Assembly: GCA_947459185.1 (NCBI GenBank) | Contig: CANHCU010000007.1 | Location: 1-57,023, forward strand | Source: Planctomycetaceae bacterium | GTDB lineage: Bacteria; Planctomycetota; Planctomycetia; Pirellulales; UBA1268 | DNA length: 57,023 bases | Direction of reading: 5' to 3' | Shown: piece by piece, positions 9,674 to 18,321 of the stretch | Numbering within the stretch: the stretch's first letter is position 1 | How the letters are laid out: the number at the start of each line of letters is the position of its first letter | Translations under genes and position numbers: made by a program | The notes under the pieces: model-generated | What the model saw: the letters and a program-made list of their open reading frames with translations, nothing else | Database searches by the model: none | Told to the model about the DNA's origin: nothing

Positions 9674-10468
9674 CTACAACCGCACACCCATCTTCGCCAT
9701 GAGGAGCTTCATGTCGTCCCAGACGTCGCGTTTCGCCGGCGGATTCCGCAGCAGATACGACGGGTGATAGGTGCAGATCACCTGCGACGACTTCCAGGAA
9801 AACCACCGCTTCCGCAGATTCCCGATCGTCTCGTCGGTCTGGAGAAGGGCCTGAGCGGCCGTGGTGCCGAGGCAGCAGATGTACTCCGGTGCGATGATCT
9901 CCAGTTGCTTTTCGAAGTAGCCGCGGCAGTTGGCAGTCTCCTCTGGCAGCGGCCGACGGTTGTCGGGCGGCCGGCACTTGAGCACGTTGAGGATGTAGAC
10001 CTCTTCCCGCGAGAGCGTGCACGACTCGATGATCTTCGTGAGCAGCTGTCCGGCCCGGCCCACGAAGGGCTCACCCGACGCATCCTCATCGGCGCCGGGA
10101 GCTTCGCCTAGGAAGCAGAGTCTCGCCGTGGCGGGTCCCACGCCAAAGACCGTGTGGGTGCGGGCCTTGGCCAGCGGCTCGCACAACCGACAGGCAGCCA
10201 CCTCGTCGCGAAGGATGTCCAACGACCGGATCCGTGCCGCCGCGCCGCCGGCCGTGGGCGATGCGGCAATCGCAGCGGGAGCATCGACGGCCGCAGCGGC
10301 TGGGCCACGCGGGGCGGCTCGGTTACCGGCCGTTGGCCCGGCCTTCGACCCACGCCGCCTGGGCAGATCCGAAACACCCGCCGAGGCCAGGCTCTCCAGC
10401 CGCTGTTTCAACGCACGCTTGCGGCTTCCACCGCCCTGTGTGCCCGACGTGCCGGCGTTTCCATCCAT
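9674..10468 (-). CDS. Family 4 uracil-DNA glycosylase (iron-sulfur)
   Basis: This enzyme excises uracil from DNA as the first step of base excision repair. The 264-residue protein from ATG 10468 has a low-complexity Ala/Pro/Arg-rich N-terminal 80 residues and then the complete catalytic domain. The four 4Fe-4S cysteines are C93, C96, C165 and C181. Motif A is GEAPGADED at 121-129, and the C-terminal motif is HPSYLL at 235-240. The open frame extends upstream into the helicase gene, but there it is arginine/serine-rich shadow sequence, so the start at 10468 is chosen. It lies 73 bp downstream of the helicase stop on the same strand. Confidence 0.93.
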   Translation of the reverse strand: MDGNAGTSGTQGGGSRKRALKQRLESLASAGVSDLPRRRGSKAGPTAGNRAAPRGPAAAAVDAPAAIAASPTAGGAAARIRSLDILRDEVAACRLCEPLAKARTHTVFGVGPATARLCFLGEAPGADEDASGEPFVGRAGQLLTKIIESCTLSREEVYILNVLKCRPPDNRRPLPEETANCRGYFEKQLEIIAPEYICCLGTTAAQALLQTDETIGNLRKRWFSWKSSQVICTYHPSYLLRNPPAKRDVWDDMKLLMAKMGVRL

Positions 10469-10541
10469 GGATCGCGTCCGTCCTGTAGGTGGTGGGGATT
10501 CGCAGCCCGTCGATACAAGGGATGGCTTTTTCCACAGCCAG

Positions 10542-11975
10542 TCAGAGCGCGCGACGGTGTCGTTTCGGGCCTCGGCCCTTGCCGAGGAGCGCTGCCGCCG
10601 ATGGCTTCTTCGGTTCAGCGGGAGCGGGCTCCGGGGCAGCCGCATCGGCCAGCCCGCCCAGCTGCCCGCTCTCATCAACACCAGCTCGGTCGCCGACTCC
10701 CAATCGCGGCAGCTCAGTCTTGGGACGGCGGTCGAACGCCTCGAATCCCGGAATCTCGTCCCGCTTGAGCAGCCGCTCGATTCGCATCTCGATCCGCGTG
10801 AGCTGCGGCCCCTCCTCGGGGCTGACGAACGTGTAGGCGACGCCCTCGCGGCCCATGCGGCCGGTTCGCCCCACCCGGTGCACATAGTCGTCACAGAACT
10901 CGGGAATGTCGTAATTGATGATGTGCGACACTCCCGACACGTCGATACCGCGGCCCACCACGTCGGTGGCCACGAGGATGCGGGTCGAACCCTCACGAAA
11001 TTGCTTCATCGCCCGGTCACGGGCTCCCTGCGGGAGGTCGCCATGGATGCAGGCCACTTCGTCGGGATGGCCGCTCTGGCCGGCGGCGCGGCTACGACGG
11101 CGCGAGAGCCGCTCGAAGATCTTGTCGGTGCCACGCTTCGTCCGACAGAACACGATCACCTGCCGCGGGTCTTCCCGTTCGAGTAGCTTCTCGAGGAGAT
11201 CGAACTTGCGGGTGGGATCGACGGTGAAATAGGCCTGCTCGATCGTTTCGACGGCGAGTTCGTTGACGGAGAAGTCGAGGATCTCCGGATCCCGCATGTA
11301 GCGCGTCGCGAGCTTGGCCACCGCCGGCGGCACCGTGGCGGAGAGCAGGAGTGTCTGCCGGCTTTCGGGACAGCGGCGGAGGATCTTCTCGATGTCGGGC
11401 CGGAAGCCGATGTCGAGCATCCGATCGGCCTCGTCGAGCGTCACGATTTCAAGCGCGGAAAACGACAGCGTGCCACGGCTCATGTGATCGAGCACGCGGC
11501 CCGGCGTGCCGACGATCACCGCCGGATGCTTCGCCAGTTTGTCGATCTGTCCCTTGATCGGTTTGCCGCCATAGACGGCGACGCAGTGGATCCGCGAGCC
11601 GTGCGCCAGCTTCTCGAACTCATCACGCACCTGCACGGCGAGTTCCCTGGTCGGCACGAGCACGAGCGCCCGCGGGCCGCCAGCGCGGCCCGGCTGCAGC
11701 ATTCGTTCGAGGATCGGCAACACGAACGATGCCGTCTTGCCGGTGCCCGTGCGGGCCTGTCCAAGCACGTCGATGCCCGTCAGGGCCTTGGGAATCAGGC
11801 CGGCCTGAACGGGCGTCGGCGTCGTGTAGCCAGCCCGCTCCACCGCGGCCATTGTGGCGGGCGACAGCCCCATCGTGCGAAAACTGCCTGCGGCATTGCC
11901 GACGTCCTGACGCGCCACATCCTTCGCTTCGCCGAAATGCTCCACACGCGGACCATCACCCTCGTTCACAGACAC
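10542..11975 (-). CDS. DEAD-box ATP-dependent RNA helicase
   Basis: It remodels RNA duplexes, for example in ribosome assembly or mRNA decay. The 477-residue product contains the Q motif (PTPVQAG, about 53-59), Walker A ARTGTGKT at 74-81, LDEADRMLD near 180, an SAT motif, and the C-terminal helicase signatures VATDVVGRGID and HRVGRTGRMG. A short Lys/Arg-rich tail follows. The start is placed at GTG 11975 because an AGAAGAGG sequence lies just ahead of it; earlier in-frame starts lie in a structured intergenic region and encode no helicase-like sequence. The nearly 500-base upstream region carries GGA-loop hairpins. RhlE- and CsdA-type members cannot be told apart. Confidence 0.92.
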   Translation of the reverse strand: MSVNEGDGPRVEHFGEAKDVARQDVGNAAGSFRTMGLSPATMAAVERAGYTTPTPVQAGLIPKALTGIDVLGQARTGTGKTASFVLPILERMLQPGRAGGPRALVLVPTRELAVQVRDEFEKLAHGSRIHCVAVYGGKPIKGQIDKLAKHPAVIVGTPGRVLDHMSRGTLSFSALEIVTLDEADRMLDIGFRPDIEKILRRCPESRQTLLLSATVPPAVAKLATRYMRDPEILDFSVNELAVETIEQAYFTVDPTRKFDLLEKLLEREDPRQVIVFCRTKRGTDKIFERLSRRRSRAAGQSGHPDEVACIHGDLPQGARDRAMKQFREGSTRILVATDVVGRGIDVSGVSHIINYDIPEFCDDYVHRVGRTGRMGREGVAYTFVSPEEGPQLTRIEMRIERLLKRDEIPGFEAFDRRPKTELPRLGVGDRAGVDESGQLGGLADAAAPEPAPAEPKKPSAAALLGKGRGPKRHRRAL

Positions 11976-12473
11976 TCGTAATCCTCTTCTGAAAGACTCA
12001 CAGGCCGCGCACAAGACCCCGACATGAAGCAGCAAACGACCGGGTTTCCCATTGAAAACTACCACGGCGGCCCCGTTCCGGCAAACGCAGCGTCTCGGTG
12101 CTGCACGCGGCAGCCTGCCCTTCTCATCGCCAAAGTAGGGCCGAGGCGGCCCGAATTCCCTTGGTCGCGGTGCGACTTGGATGGGAGAGCGGGTTGCCCG
12201 TGCCCCGAGAGCCGGCGTTGCTGTATTCACGCGAAACATGGCATCCTGCCATTTTCGCTTGGCAAACGCAGTTTGCTGGTGCTGCGCTTCGCATCCTGCG
12301 AAGCAGTTGTGGACGAGGGCGGGTTGCCCGGACACCGAAGCGAGCGTCAGGCGCCTCGGCGAATCATGCGCACCACTATCCCCAACGCTGTCGCCGAGCC
12401 GCCGTGCGAGCGGAGCGTGTCCGGGGAACCCGCCCGGCGACAGCTATCACCCACGGGGGCTTCTGGCGCGCAC
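11976..12473. promoter_or_regulatory. Structured non-coding region upstream of the helicase gene
   Basis: This 498-base gap lies between the sdhB stop and the helicase start, both minus strand, so it is either sdhB 3' sequence or the helicase 5' leader. Two strong hairpins have the same core: 12231-12258 and 12286-12304. On the minus strand both present GCAGGATGC with GGA in a three-base loop. A long imperfect inverted repeat has arms 12317-12335 and 12417-12435 (18 of 19 matching). GCGGGTTGCCCG occurs directly repeated at 12190 and 12320. The stretch 12211-12250 resembles 9536-9575 (31 of 40). No convincing gene is present. Confidence 0.6.
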
Positions 12474-13388
12474 CTACCGGTCGAAGATCTTCCGGATGGC
12501 CCACACCGTGGCCGCCCGGCCGGCGCGGGCGATCGATCGCGTCAGCGGGATGCTCTTCGGGCAGACGGCGACACAGTTTTGAGCGTTGCCGCACATCTGG
12601 ATGCCACCCTGCGACGTCAGCGCCTCCAGCCGCTCATCGGCAATCATCTTGCCGGTGGGATGGCCGTTGAACAGCATCGCCTGGCTGATCGCATGCGCTC
12701 CCACGAAGCCGGAATCAAAGGCCGCCTTCTTCCGAGAATCGAATTCCTCCGCCGATTCATCCTCGCGGCGAACCACTTCGATCTTCGTGAACTGCGGGCA
12801 TGCCTCCATGCAGCAGCCGCAACTGATGCAGGTGGCCAGGGGATAGGCATCCTCCTGACTCTCCGGCGAGATCCGAGGGCCTGGGCCGTGATCGTACGAT
12901 CCATCCACAGGCACCCACGCCTTCACCCGCTCCAGTGCACGGAACAACCTGCTCCGATCCACCACGAGATCGCGAACGACGGGAAACTTCGACATCGGCC
13001 GCAGTTCGATCTCGTCGCCCGACTCCGCCAGCAGTTTGTCCACCAGCGCCGAGCAGGCCATTCGCGTCCGCCCGTTGATCAGCATGGTGCAGGAGCCGCA
13101 GACCTCTTCCAGGCAGTTGCAATCCCAGGCCACGGGGGCGACCCGGCGACCATCCCGAGACTTCGCCCGGGCGGCGACCTGCTGCAGGATGCTGATGACG
13201 TTCATGTTTTCGACGTAGGGAATCTCGAAACGCTCCCAGTAGCTCTCTTCGCCGGGGGCATCCTGCCGGAGAATACGCACGCGGACGACTCGCGGCGCCG
13301 CGGCACCGTGCCCATTCCCGCCGTGGTCGGCCACCGCCTGTTGCCCCGCGTCGCCGCTGTGTTCGGCTGATTCAACTGCCTTGATCAT
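12474..13388 (-). CDS. sdhB: Succinate dehydrogenase iron-sulfur subunit
   Basis: It carries electrons from the flavoprotein to the membrane anchor in complex II. The 304-residue protein has a poorly conserved 33-residue N-terminal extension. A 2Fe-2S domain follows with cysteines 90, 92, 97, 100 and 112 (CNCLEEVCGSC then C). A C-terminal ferredoxin domain carries CISCGCCMEACP at 187-198 and a further cluster motif, CGNAQNCVAVCP, giving ligands for the 4Fe-4S and 3Fe-4S centres. The form matches the non-classical Bacillus/Wolinella type. It lies 74 bp after sdhA in the order sdhC-sdhA-sdhB. Confidence 0.96.
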   Translation of the reverse strand: MIKAVESAEHSGDAGQQAVADHGGNGHGAAAPRVVRVRILRQDAPGEESYWERFEIPYVENMNVISILQQVAARAKSRDGRRVAPVAWDCNCLEEVCGSCTMLINGRTRMACSALVDKLLAESGDEIELRPMSKFPVVRDLVVDRSRLFRALERVKAWVPVDGSYDHGPGPRISPESQEDAYPLATCISCGCCMEACPQFTKIEVVRREDESAEEFDSRKKAAFDSGFVGAHAISQAMLFNGHPTGKMIADERLEALTSQGGIQMCGNAQNCVAVCPKSIPLTRSIARAGRAATVWAIRKIFDR

Positions 13389-13462
13389 CGGTTCGTTCTC
13401 CTACGCTCTCGGAAACCGGACTCTGTTCCATTCACATCGGGCCGCCTCGTGGCGGGCGTCCT

Positions 13463-15502
13463 TCAACTCGCCGAGCCGGCGTAGGCAGGCTGATTCCCAT
13501 GCCCCTCGCCGACGCCCTGCCCCGCGCTGCCACCCTGCCCTTCGCCGGCAACGGCCGCCTTCTTCAGCCGCTCGTTCCAGACTTCCTCGATCATCTCGCC
13601 GCCCACCAGTCCGTAGAGCCGTGGACGCGGCGGAGTCAGCGAGGTGTCTACGTCTTCATAGCTGATCTCAGGCTCACCGTCCGCGCCATACTTCGCCACC
13701 GTTGACTTCAGCCAACGCCGCGTGTTGGCCTCGAATCGATCGCACCACTGCTCCGCCTCGCGACGCTTTTCCGCGAGATCGGTGGCCTGAAGCCCCGGCA
13801 TGGCGAAGTCGGGCTTGTAGTGGGCCCCGCGACATTCGTCACGCTGCAGGGCTCCCTTGAGAATCAGTTTCGCGAGCGGAAACATGTCGCCCAGCGACTT
13901 CGTGAACACCACGTTTTGGTTGGTCCAGTTGCCCGAATCCGACACCGCACACCGCCCCCACCGCTCCTCCAGCGAGCAGACCTCAGCATAGGCGGCCGCC
14001 AGTTGCTCATTGCGACGGACCACCGTGGCGACACGGGTCATGAGGTTGCCAAGTTGCTGATGCAGGTCGTAGGGATTTTCATCACCGGCCGTCCGCGAGA
14101 GCAGCGAGTGGTGTCGCTCCTCCTCGCGACGCAGCCTCGATTCGAAGAGCCGCGACGACTCCTCCGCAGCCTGCTTGCCACCGGCATCGACTCCCGCGAT
14201 CACACCCGGCGCACAGAACAGGCCGCTAAAAATGCAGGAGAGGAGCGAATTCGCGCCGAGACGATTCGCGCCGTGGTACTGATAGTCGCACTCGCCGATC
14301 GCATACAGACCGGGAATATTGGTCTGCTGATTTCGTGGCGAGCCCTCCACGAGCCCCCCGGTGCTGCTCTTCTGATAATCGACCCAGAGCCCGCCCATGG
14401 AATAGTGCACGGCCGGGAAAATTTTCATCGGCACGACACGCGGATCAACGCCCTGGAATTTCTCGTAGATCTCAAGGATCCCGCCGAGTTTGCGGTCGAG
14501 CGTCTCACGCGGCACATGCGTGAGATCGAGGTAGACACACAGCCGGTCTTTCTCGACCGACAGCCCCTCGTTGGTGCAGATGTCGAAAATCTCGCGGGTG
14601 GCTATGTCGCGAGGCACAAGATTCCCGTACTTCGGATAGCGTTCCTCGAGGAAGTAGCTCCGCTCCGCTTCGGGAATATTGCGGGGATCACGGGGATCGT
14701 GCGGCGTCTTGGGCACCCACACGCGACCGCCTTCACCGCGGGCGCTCTCGCTCATCAGCCGCAGTTTGTCGGCGCCGGGAATGGCGGTCGGATGCACCTG
14801 GATGAATTCGCCGTTGCCATACCAGGCACCCGCCCGGTAGGCCCGACTCACGGCGCTTCCCGTGCAGACCATCGACATCGTCGAGCGGCCGTAAAGGAGG
14901 CCGCACCCACCCGTCGCGATGATGACAGCATCCGCCGAAAAGGCACGGAACTGCATGGTGACGAGATCCTGACAGATCGCGCCCCGACACCGCCCCGAGT
15001 CATCGAGCACCGGCTCCAGGAAATCCCAGAACTCCCACTTCTTGACCTTTCCATCCACCTCCCAGCGGCGGACCTGCTCGTCGAGCGAATAGAGCAACTG
15101 CTGGCCGGTGGTCGCGCCGGCAAAGGCCGTCCGCTTGAAGAGCGTGCCGCCAAACCGCCGCTGATCGCGATACCCTTCTGGAGTGCGGTTGAACGGCACG
15201 CCGAGACGGTCCATCAGGTCAACGATTCGCGGCCCCCAGTCGGCCATTTCCTTGACCGGCGGTTGATGCTGCAGGAAGTCGCCGCCGTAGACGGTGTCGT
15301 CAAAGTGTTTCCACTCGTTGTCGCCCTGCTGTCGCGTCAGGGAGTTAACGCTGTTGATGCCCCCTTGAGCGCAGACGCTGTGCGAGCGTTTCACAGGCAC
15401 GAGGCTGACCAGATCGACATTCGCACCGAGTTCCGCCAGCCGCATGGTGGCGGAGAGGCCGGCCAATCCGCCACCGATCACGAGGACTCTGGGTTGTGCC
15501 AT
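13463..15502 (-). CDS. sdhA: Succinate dehydrogenase flavoprotein subunit
   Basis: It oxidises succinate to fumarate with covalently bound FAD. The 679-residue product starts MAQPRVLVIGGGLAGLSA (dinucleotide-binding loop at 10-18). His41 in RSHSVCAQGG fits the flavinylation site. The active-site segment with HPTAIPGADKL and SESARGEGGRVW is present, as are HYSMGGLWVDY and the substrate-site histidine/arginine region near GANRLGANSLLSC. The C-terminus has a Gly/Ser-rich tail of about 25 residues. Its length and the single anchor subunit fit the quinone-reducing di-heme class. The start lies 46 bp after sdhC. Confidence 0.97.
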   Translation of the reverse strand: MAQPRVLVIGGGLAGLSATMRLAELGANVDLVSLVPVKRSHSVCAQGGINSVNSLTRQQGDNEWKHFDDTVYGGDFLQHQPPVKEMADWGPRIVDLMDRLGVPFNRTPEGYRDQRRFGGTLFKRTAFAGATTGQQLLYSLDEQVRRWEVDGKVKKWEFWDFLEPVLDDSGRCRGAICQDLVTMQFRAFSADAVIIATGGCGLLYGRSTMSMVCTGSAVSRAYRAGAWYGNGEFIQVHPTAIPGADKLRLMSESARGEGGRVWVPKTPHDPRDPRNIPEAERSYFLEERYPKYGNLVPRDIATREIFDICTNEGLSVEKDRLCVYLDLTHVPRETLDRKLGGILEIYEKFQGVDPRVVPMKIFPAVHYSMGGLWVDYQKSSTGGLVEGSPRNQQTNIPGLYAIGECDYQYHGANRLGANSLLSCIFSGLFCAPGVIAGVDAGGKQAAEESSRLFESRLRREEERHHSLLSRTAGDENPYDLHQQLGNLMTRVATVVRRNEQLAAAYAEVCSLEERWGRCAVSDSGNWTNQNVVFTKSLGDMFPLAKLILKGALQRDECRGAHYKPDFAMPGLQATDLAEKRREAEQWCDRFEANTRRWLKSTVAKYGADGEPEISYEDVDTSLTPPRPRLYGLVGGEMIEEVWNERLKKAAVAGEGQGGSAGQGVGEGHGNQPAYAGSAS

Positions 15503-15548
15503 GCTGCTCGGGCTCCAAAGAGGTAGCTAGAAGGTCGCTAGTGGGTTG

Positions 15549-16337
15549 TTAGTAGGTTGTTCCGGAGATTGGTAAGGCCCCGGGTCGCGACTGGTGATCG
15601 ACAGGCGACTGGCCGCCTTCCATCATCCGCTTCACATCATCCATGCGATTCTCGATCGCCCGCGCCTGTTCGACATCGACGCTCCGCATGCCGCCCAGGG
15701 CCCCAAGGCCGGCTCCACCCAGCAGCACGCCGACCGCGATGCTGATCCAGTTGGCCCGCCGCATGGCGGCCGGGCTCGTCCACAGACCCCAGGTAATGCC
15801 GAGCGTCCAGAGGCCGTTGGAAAAGTGGAATACGGTTGACAGAACGCCCACCGCGTAAAGGATCGAGATCAGCAGGGGCCGCAGGACCACCGCCGCGGAA
15901 CTCGTGGCATGATGCGGGTCGAACTTCCCACCACCAAACGGCGTGCCGAGCCAGTGCAACTGAGTGATGTGCCAGATGATGAAGACGAAGGCGATCATGC
16001 CGGTGGCCCGCTGCAGCGTGTACCGAACGTTGCCGACGTATGAGTAGGAGCCGACATTCGGCAGACCGTTGGCGATGATCACGAACCCCACCACGGCATG
16101 GAACAGCATCGACAGAAAGATGAACGCCCACTCGATCGGCACGAGCAGTGGCCCCAGCGAGTGGATCATGTCCACGCGAGACTGAAAGGTGCCCGGGCCG
16201 GCGAGCACGGAGGCGTTCGTGAGCAAATGGACGACCAGGAAGGCCCCGACCGGAATGAGGCCCGCCAACGAGAACAACCGGTAGATCAGAAATTGGTGAC
16301 GGGCCAGGAATGATGGGGACGGGTCGTTCGCGGTCAC
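15549..16337 (-). CDS. sdhC: Succinate dehydrogenase cytochrome b subunit
   Basis: This is the membrane anchor of complex II. The 262-residue protein begins at GTG 16337, preceded by GCGAGG; an ATG at 16478 would add 47 unconserved residues. About five hydrophobic segments are visible, with histidines in or near them (HQFLIYRLFS, VVHLLTNAS, LFHAVVGF, IIWHITQLHWLG, VFHFSNGLWTLG) that can ligate two hemes, as in the single-subunit anchors of Bacillus and Wolinella. No sdhD is present, which agrees with this type. The C-terminal 50 residues are soluble and charged. It is the first gene of the operon and is divergent from the GAF/receiver gene. Confidence 0.93.
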   Translation of the reverse strand: MTANDPSPSFLARHQFLIYRLFSLAGLIPVGAFLVVHLLTNASVLAGPGTFQSRVDMIHSLGPLLVPIEWAFIFLSMLFHAVVGFVIIANGLPNVGSYSYVGNVRYTLQRATGMIAFVFIIWHITQLHWLGTPFGGGKFDPHHATSSAAVVLRPLLISILYAVGVLSTVFHFSNGLWTLGITWGLWTSPAAMRRANWISIAVGVLLGGAGLGALGGMRSVDVEQARAIENRMDDVKRMMEGGQSPVDHQSRPGALPISGTTY

Positions 16338-16537
16338 AAACTGCCTCGCTGCACTGAGTTCGACGCCGGATCCGATGCGGACGGGGCAACCGCCGCGGCG
16401 GGGCTGCCGCCAGACTCCAAAGTATAGATTTGTCGTGACGTGCGGCAACGGCGACACCGCATTTGGCGGACGATTCATCTGATTTTATACTTCTGAGGCA
16501 GTGATCTGACCGGTAGTCGGTGTGCGGAGAGCCGTTG

Positions 16538-18121
16538 GTGGCGAATCCAGTTCCTCCCTCCACGAATCAGAGTCTGCCCGGGCAACTTGCCGCTGGGTCC
16601 GTCCTCGAGCACCTCCCGGACGGCATCGCGCTGGTGCGCGAGGACGACACCATCATCTGGTCCAACGGTCTCTTGGCCGCATGGTGCGGCAAGCCCGACC
16701 TGCGCGGGATCAACTTTTTTGAGGCACTCGACCGCCCTGAGATACTGGGCCCGGACGCGAGCCCCTTCCGCGTGGCGATCACCACGGGCCGGACGACCAC
16801 CGCCACGCTGCGAACGGCCGCCAACCGCTACTACCACCTCCAGGCCGCCGCCGAGGCGGAAGCCGGCACGGCAACCATCGCCGTGGCGGCGGTGCGGGAC
16901 GTCACCCACACGATCCTCGAGCAGCAAAAGCTTGCTGCCATCCATCAGGCGGGCCAGAAGCTCGCCGACCTGGCGCCGGCCGAACTGGCCGACATGACGG
17001 TCGAGGAACGGATCGAACTCCTCAAGAGCAATATCCTGTACTACTCGAAGGATCTGCTGCAGTTCGACGTCGTCGAGATTCGGCTGCTCGACCGGCAGAC
17101 CGGCAGGCTCGAGCCACTGCTTGCGGTCGGCATGCAGCCCGAGGCGGAGGCCCGGGTGCTCTACGCGCGGCCGGAACAGAACGGCGTAACCGGCTACGTG
17201 GCGGCCACCGGACGCAGCTATTTCTGCAACGACACAACGAAGGACCCGCTCTATCTGGAGGGCTGTAAAGGGGCGAAAAGCTCGCTGACCGTCCCGCTCA
17301 TGCTGCACGACCAGGTGATCGGCACCTTCAACGTCGAAAGCCCTGAGCCCGGTGGTTTTTCCGAAACAGACGTGCGGTTCCTCGAAATTTTTTCCCGTGA
17401 CGTGGCGGCCGCCCTCAACACCCTCGAACTGCTCGTGGCGGAAAAAGCTTCGACGGCGGCTGAGAGCATCGAGGCCATCCACGGGGCCGTGGCGTTGCCC
17501 GTGGACGACATCCTCAACGATGCCGTCAGCGTCATGGAACGCTACATCGGCCACAACGCGGATGTCGTCGAGCGGTTGCAGCGGATTCTGCGGAACGCGC
17601 GAGACATCAAGCAGGTGATCCAGAAGGTCGGCGAGCAGATGACCCCGAGCTCGGCCCATGCCCAGCGTCGCCAGGGGAACCGCCACCCGGGGCTCGTCGG
17701 CCGCCGCATCCTGGTGGCAGATGCCGATGAGCAAGTGCGGGCCGCCGCCCACGCGTTGCTCGAGCGGTGTGGCTGCACCGTCGAAACGGCCCGCGACGGC
17801 ACGGAGGCGGCGTCGATGGTGCGGGCCTGCGGTGCAGATGCCTACGACGTGATCATCGCCGACATCCGTCTGCCCGACATGAGCGGCTACGAACTCCTCA
17901 TCCGACTGCGGGAACTCCGCGACTGCGTCCCACTCGTACTGATGACCGGATTTGGATACGACCCGGGCCATTCGATCGTGAAGGCGCGGCAGGCGGGGAT
18001 CGACCTCGTGCTCTTCAAGCCGTTCCGCATCGACCAGCTGCTCGACACCATCGAGAAGATGCTCGCGCGGGCTCCCGCTCTGGCGGCTGGGGCGGGCGAG
18101 GCAGGGGCATCTGGAAAATAG
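16538..18121 (+). CDS. PAS/GAF sensory protein with C-terminal receiver domain
   Basis: This 527-residue soluble signalling protein has no visible kinase ATPase or DNA-binding domain. Residues about 20-125 look like a PAS fold (VLEHLPDGIALVREDDTIIW). About 155-310 is a GAF domain (GVTGYVAATGRSYFCND; SSLTVPLMLHDQVIGTFNVES). A helical linker follows. The last 130 residues are a CheY-like receiver (RRILVADAD; IIADIRLPDMSGYEL with the phospho-acceptor Asp; LMTGFGYD; LVLFKPF). GTG 16538 has GGAGAG seven bases ahead; GTG 16520 is an alternative. It is divergent from the sdh operon with about 200 bp between, so shared regulation is conceivable but not shown. Confidence 0.85.
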   Translation: MANPVPPSTNQSLPGQLAAGSVLEHLPDGIALVREDDTIIWSNGLLAAWCGKPDLRGINFFEALDRPEILGPDASPFRVAITTGRTTTATLRTAANRYYHLQAAAEAEAGTATIAVAAVRDVTHTILEQQKLAAIHQAGQKLADLAPAELADMTVEERIELLKSNILYYSKDLLQFDVVEIRLLDRQTGRLEPLLAVGMQPEAEARVLYARPEQNGVTGYVAATGRSYFCNDTTKDPLYLEGCKGAKSSLTVPLMLHDQVIGTFNVESPEPGGFSETDVRFLEIFSRDVAAALNTLELLVAEKASTAAESIEAIHGAVALPVDDILNDAVSVMERYIGHNADVVERLQRILRNARDIKQVIQKVGEQMTPSSAHAQRRQGNRHPGLVGRRILVADADEQVRAAAHALLERCGCTVETARDGTEAASMVRACGADAYDVIIADIRLPDMSGYELLIRLRELRDCVPLVLMTGFGYDPGHSIVKARQAGIDLVLFKPFRIDQLLDTIEKMLARAPALAAGAGEAGASGK

Positions 18122-18321
18122 TCCGACGCAGGCTGAAGGCGACCCCTCTCACGAAGGGATTGCGACTGCCCGTCTGGACTGAAAACAGCGTCTTGCGGCG
18201 GCTGCGGCGTTTTGGAAAGGCTGGCAAGCCTCCTCCGCCAGACATGCCCTTGACCCGACTTCGTGCAGACGGCTACTTCTCCCCGCTGCGAAACCGGTCC
18301 TGCGCATAGGAAGCAGTATCC

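Noticed and set aside
11976..12335. N-terminal extension of the DEAD-box helicase to an ATG at 12335
   Set aside because: The extension lacks helicase sequence and runs through repeat and hairpin structures; GTG 11975 has a ribosome-binding site.
13820..15526. Long plus-strand open frame opposite sdhA
   Set aside because: sdhA has all family motifs on the minus strand; the opposite frame shows none.
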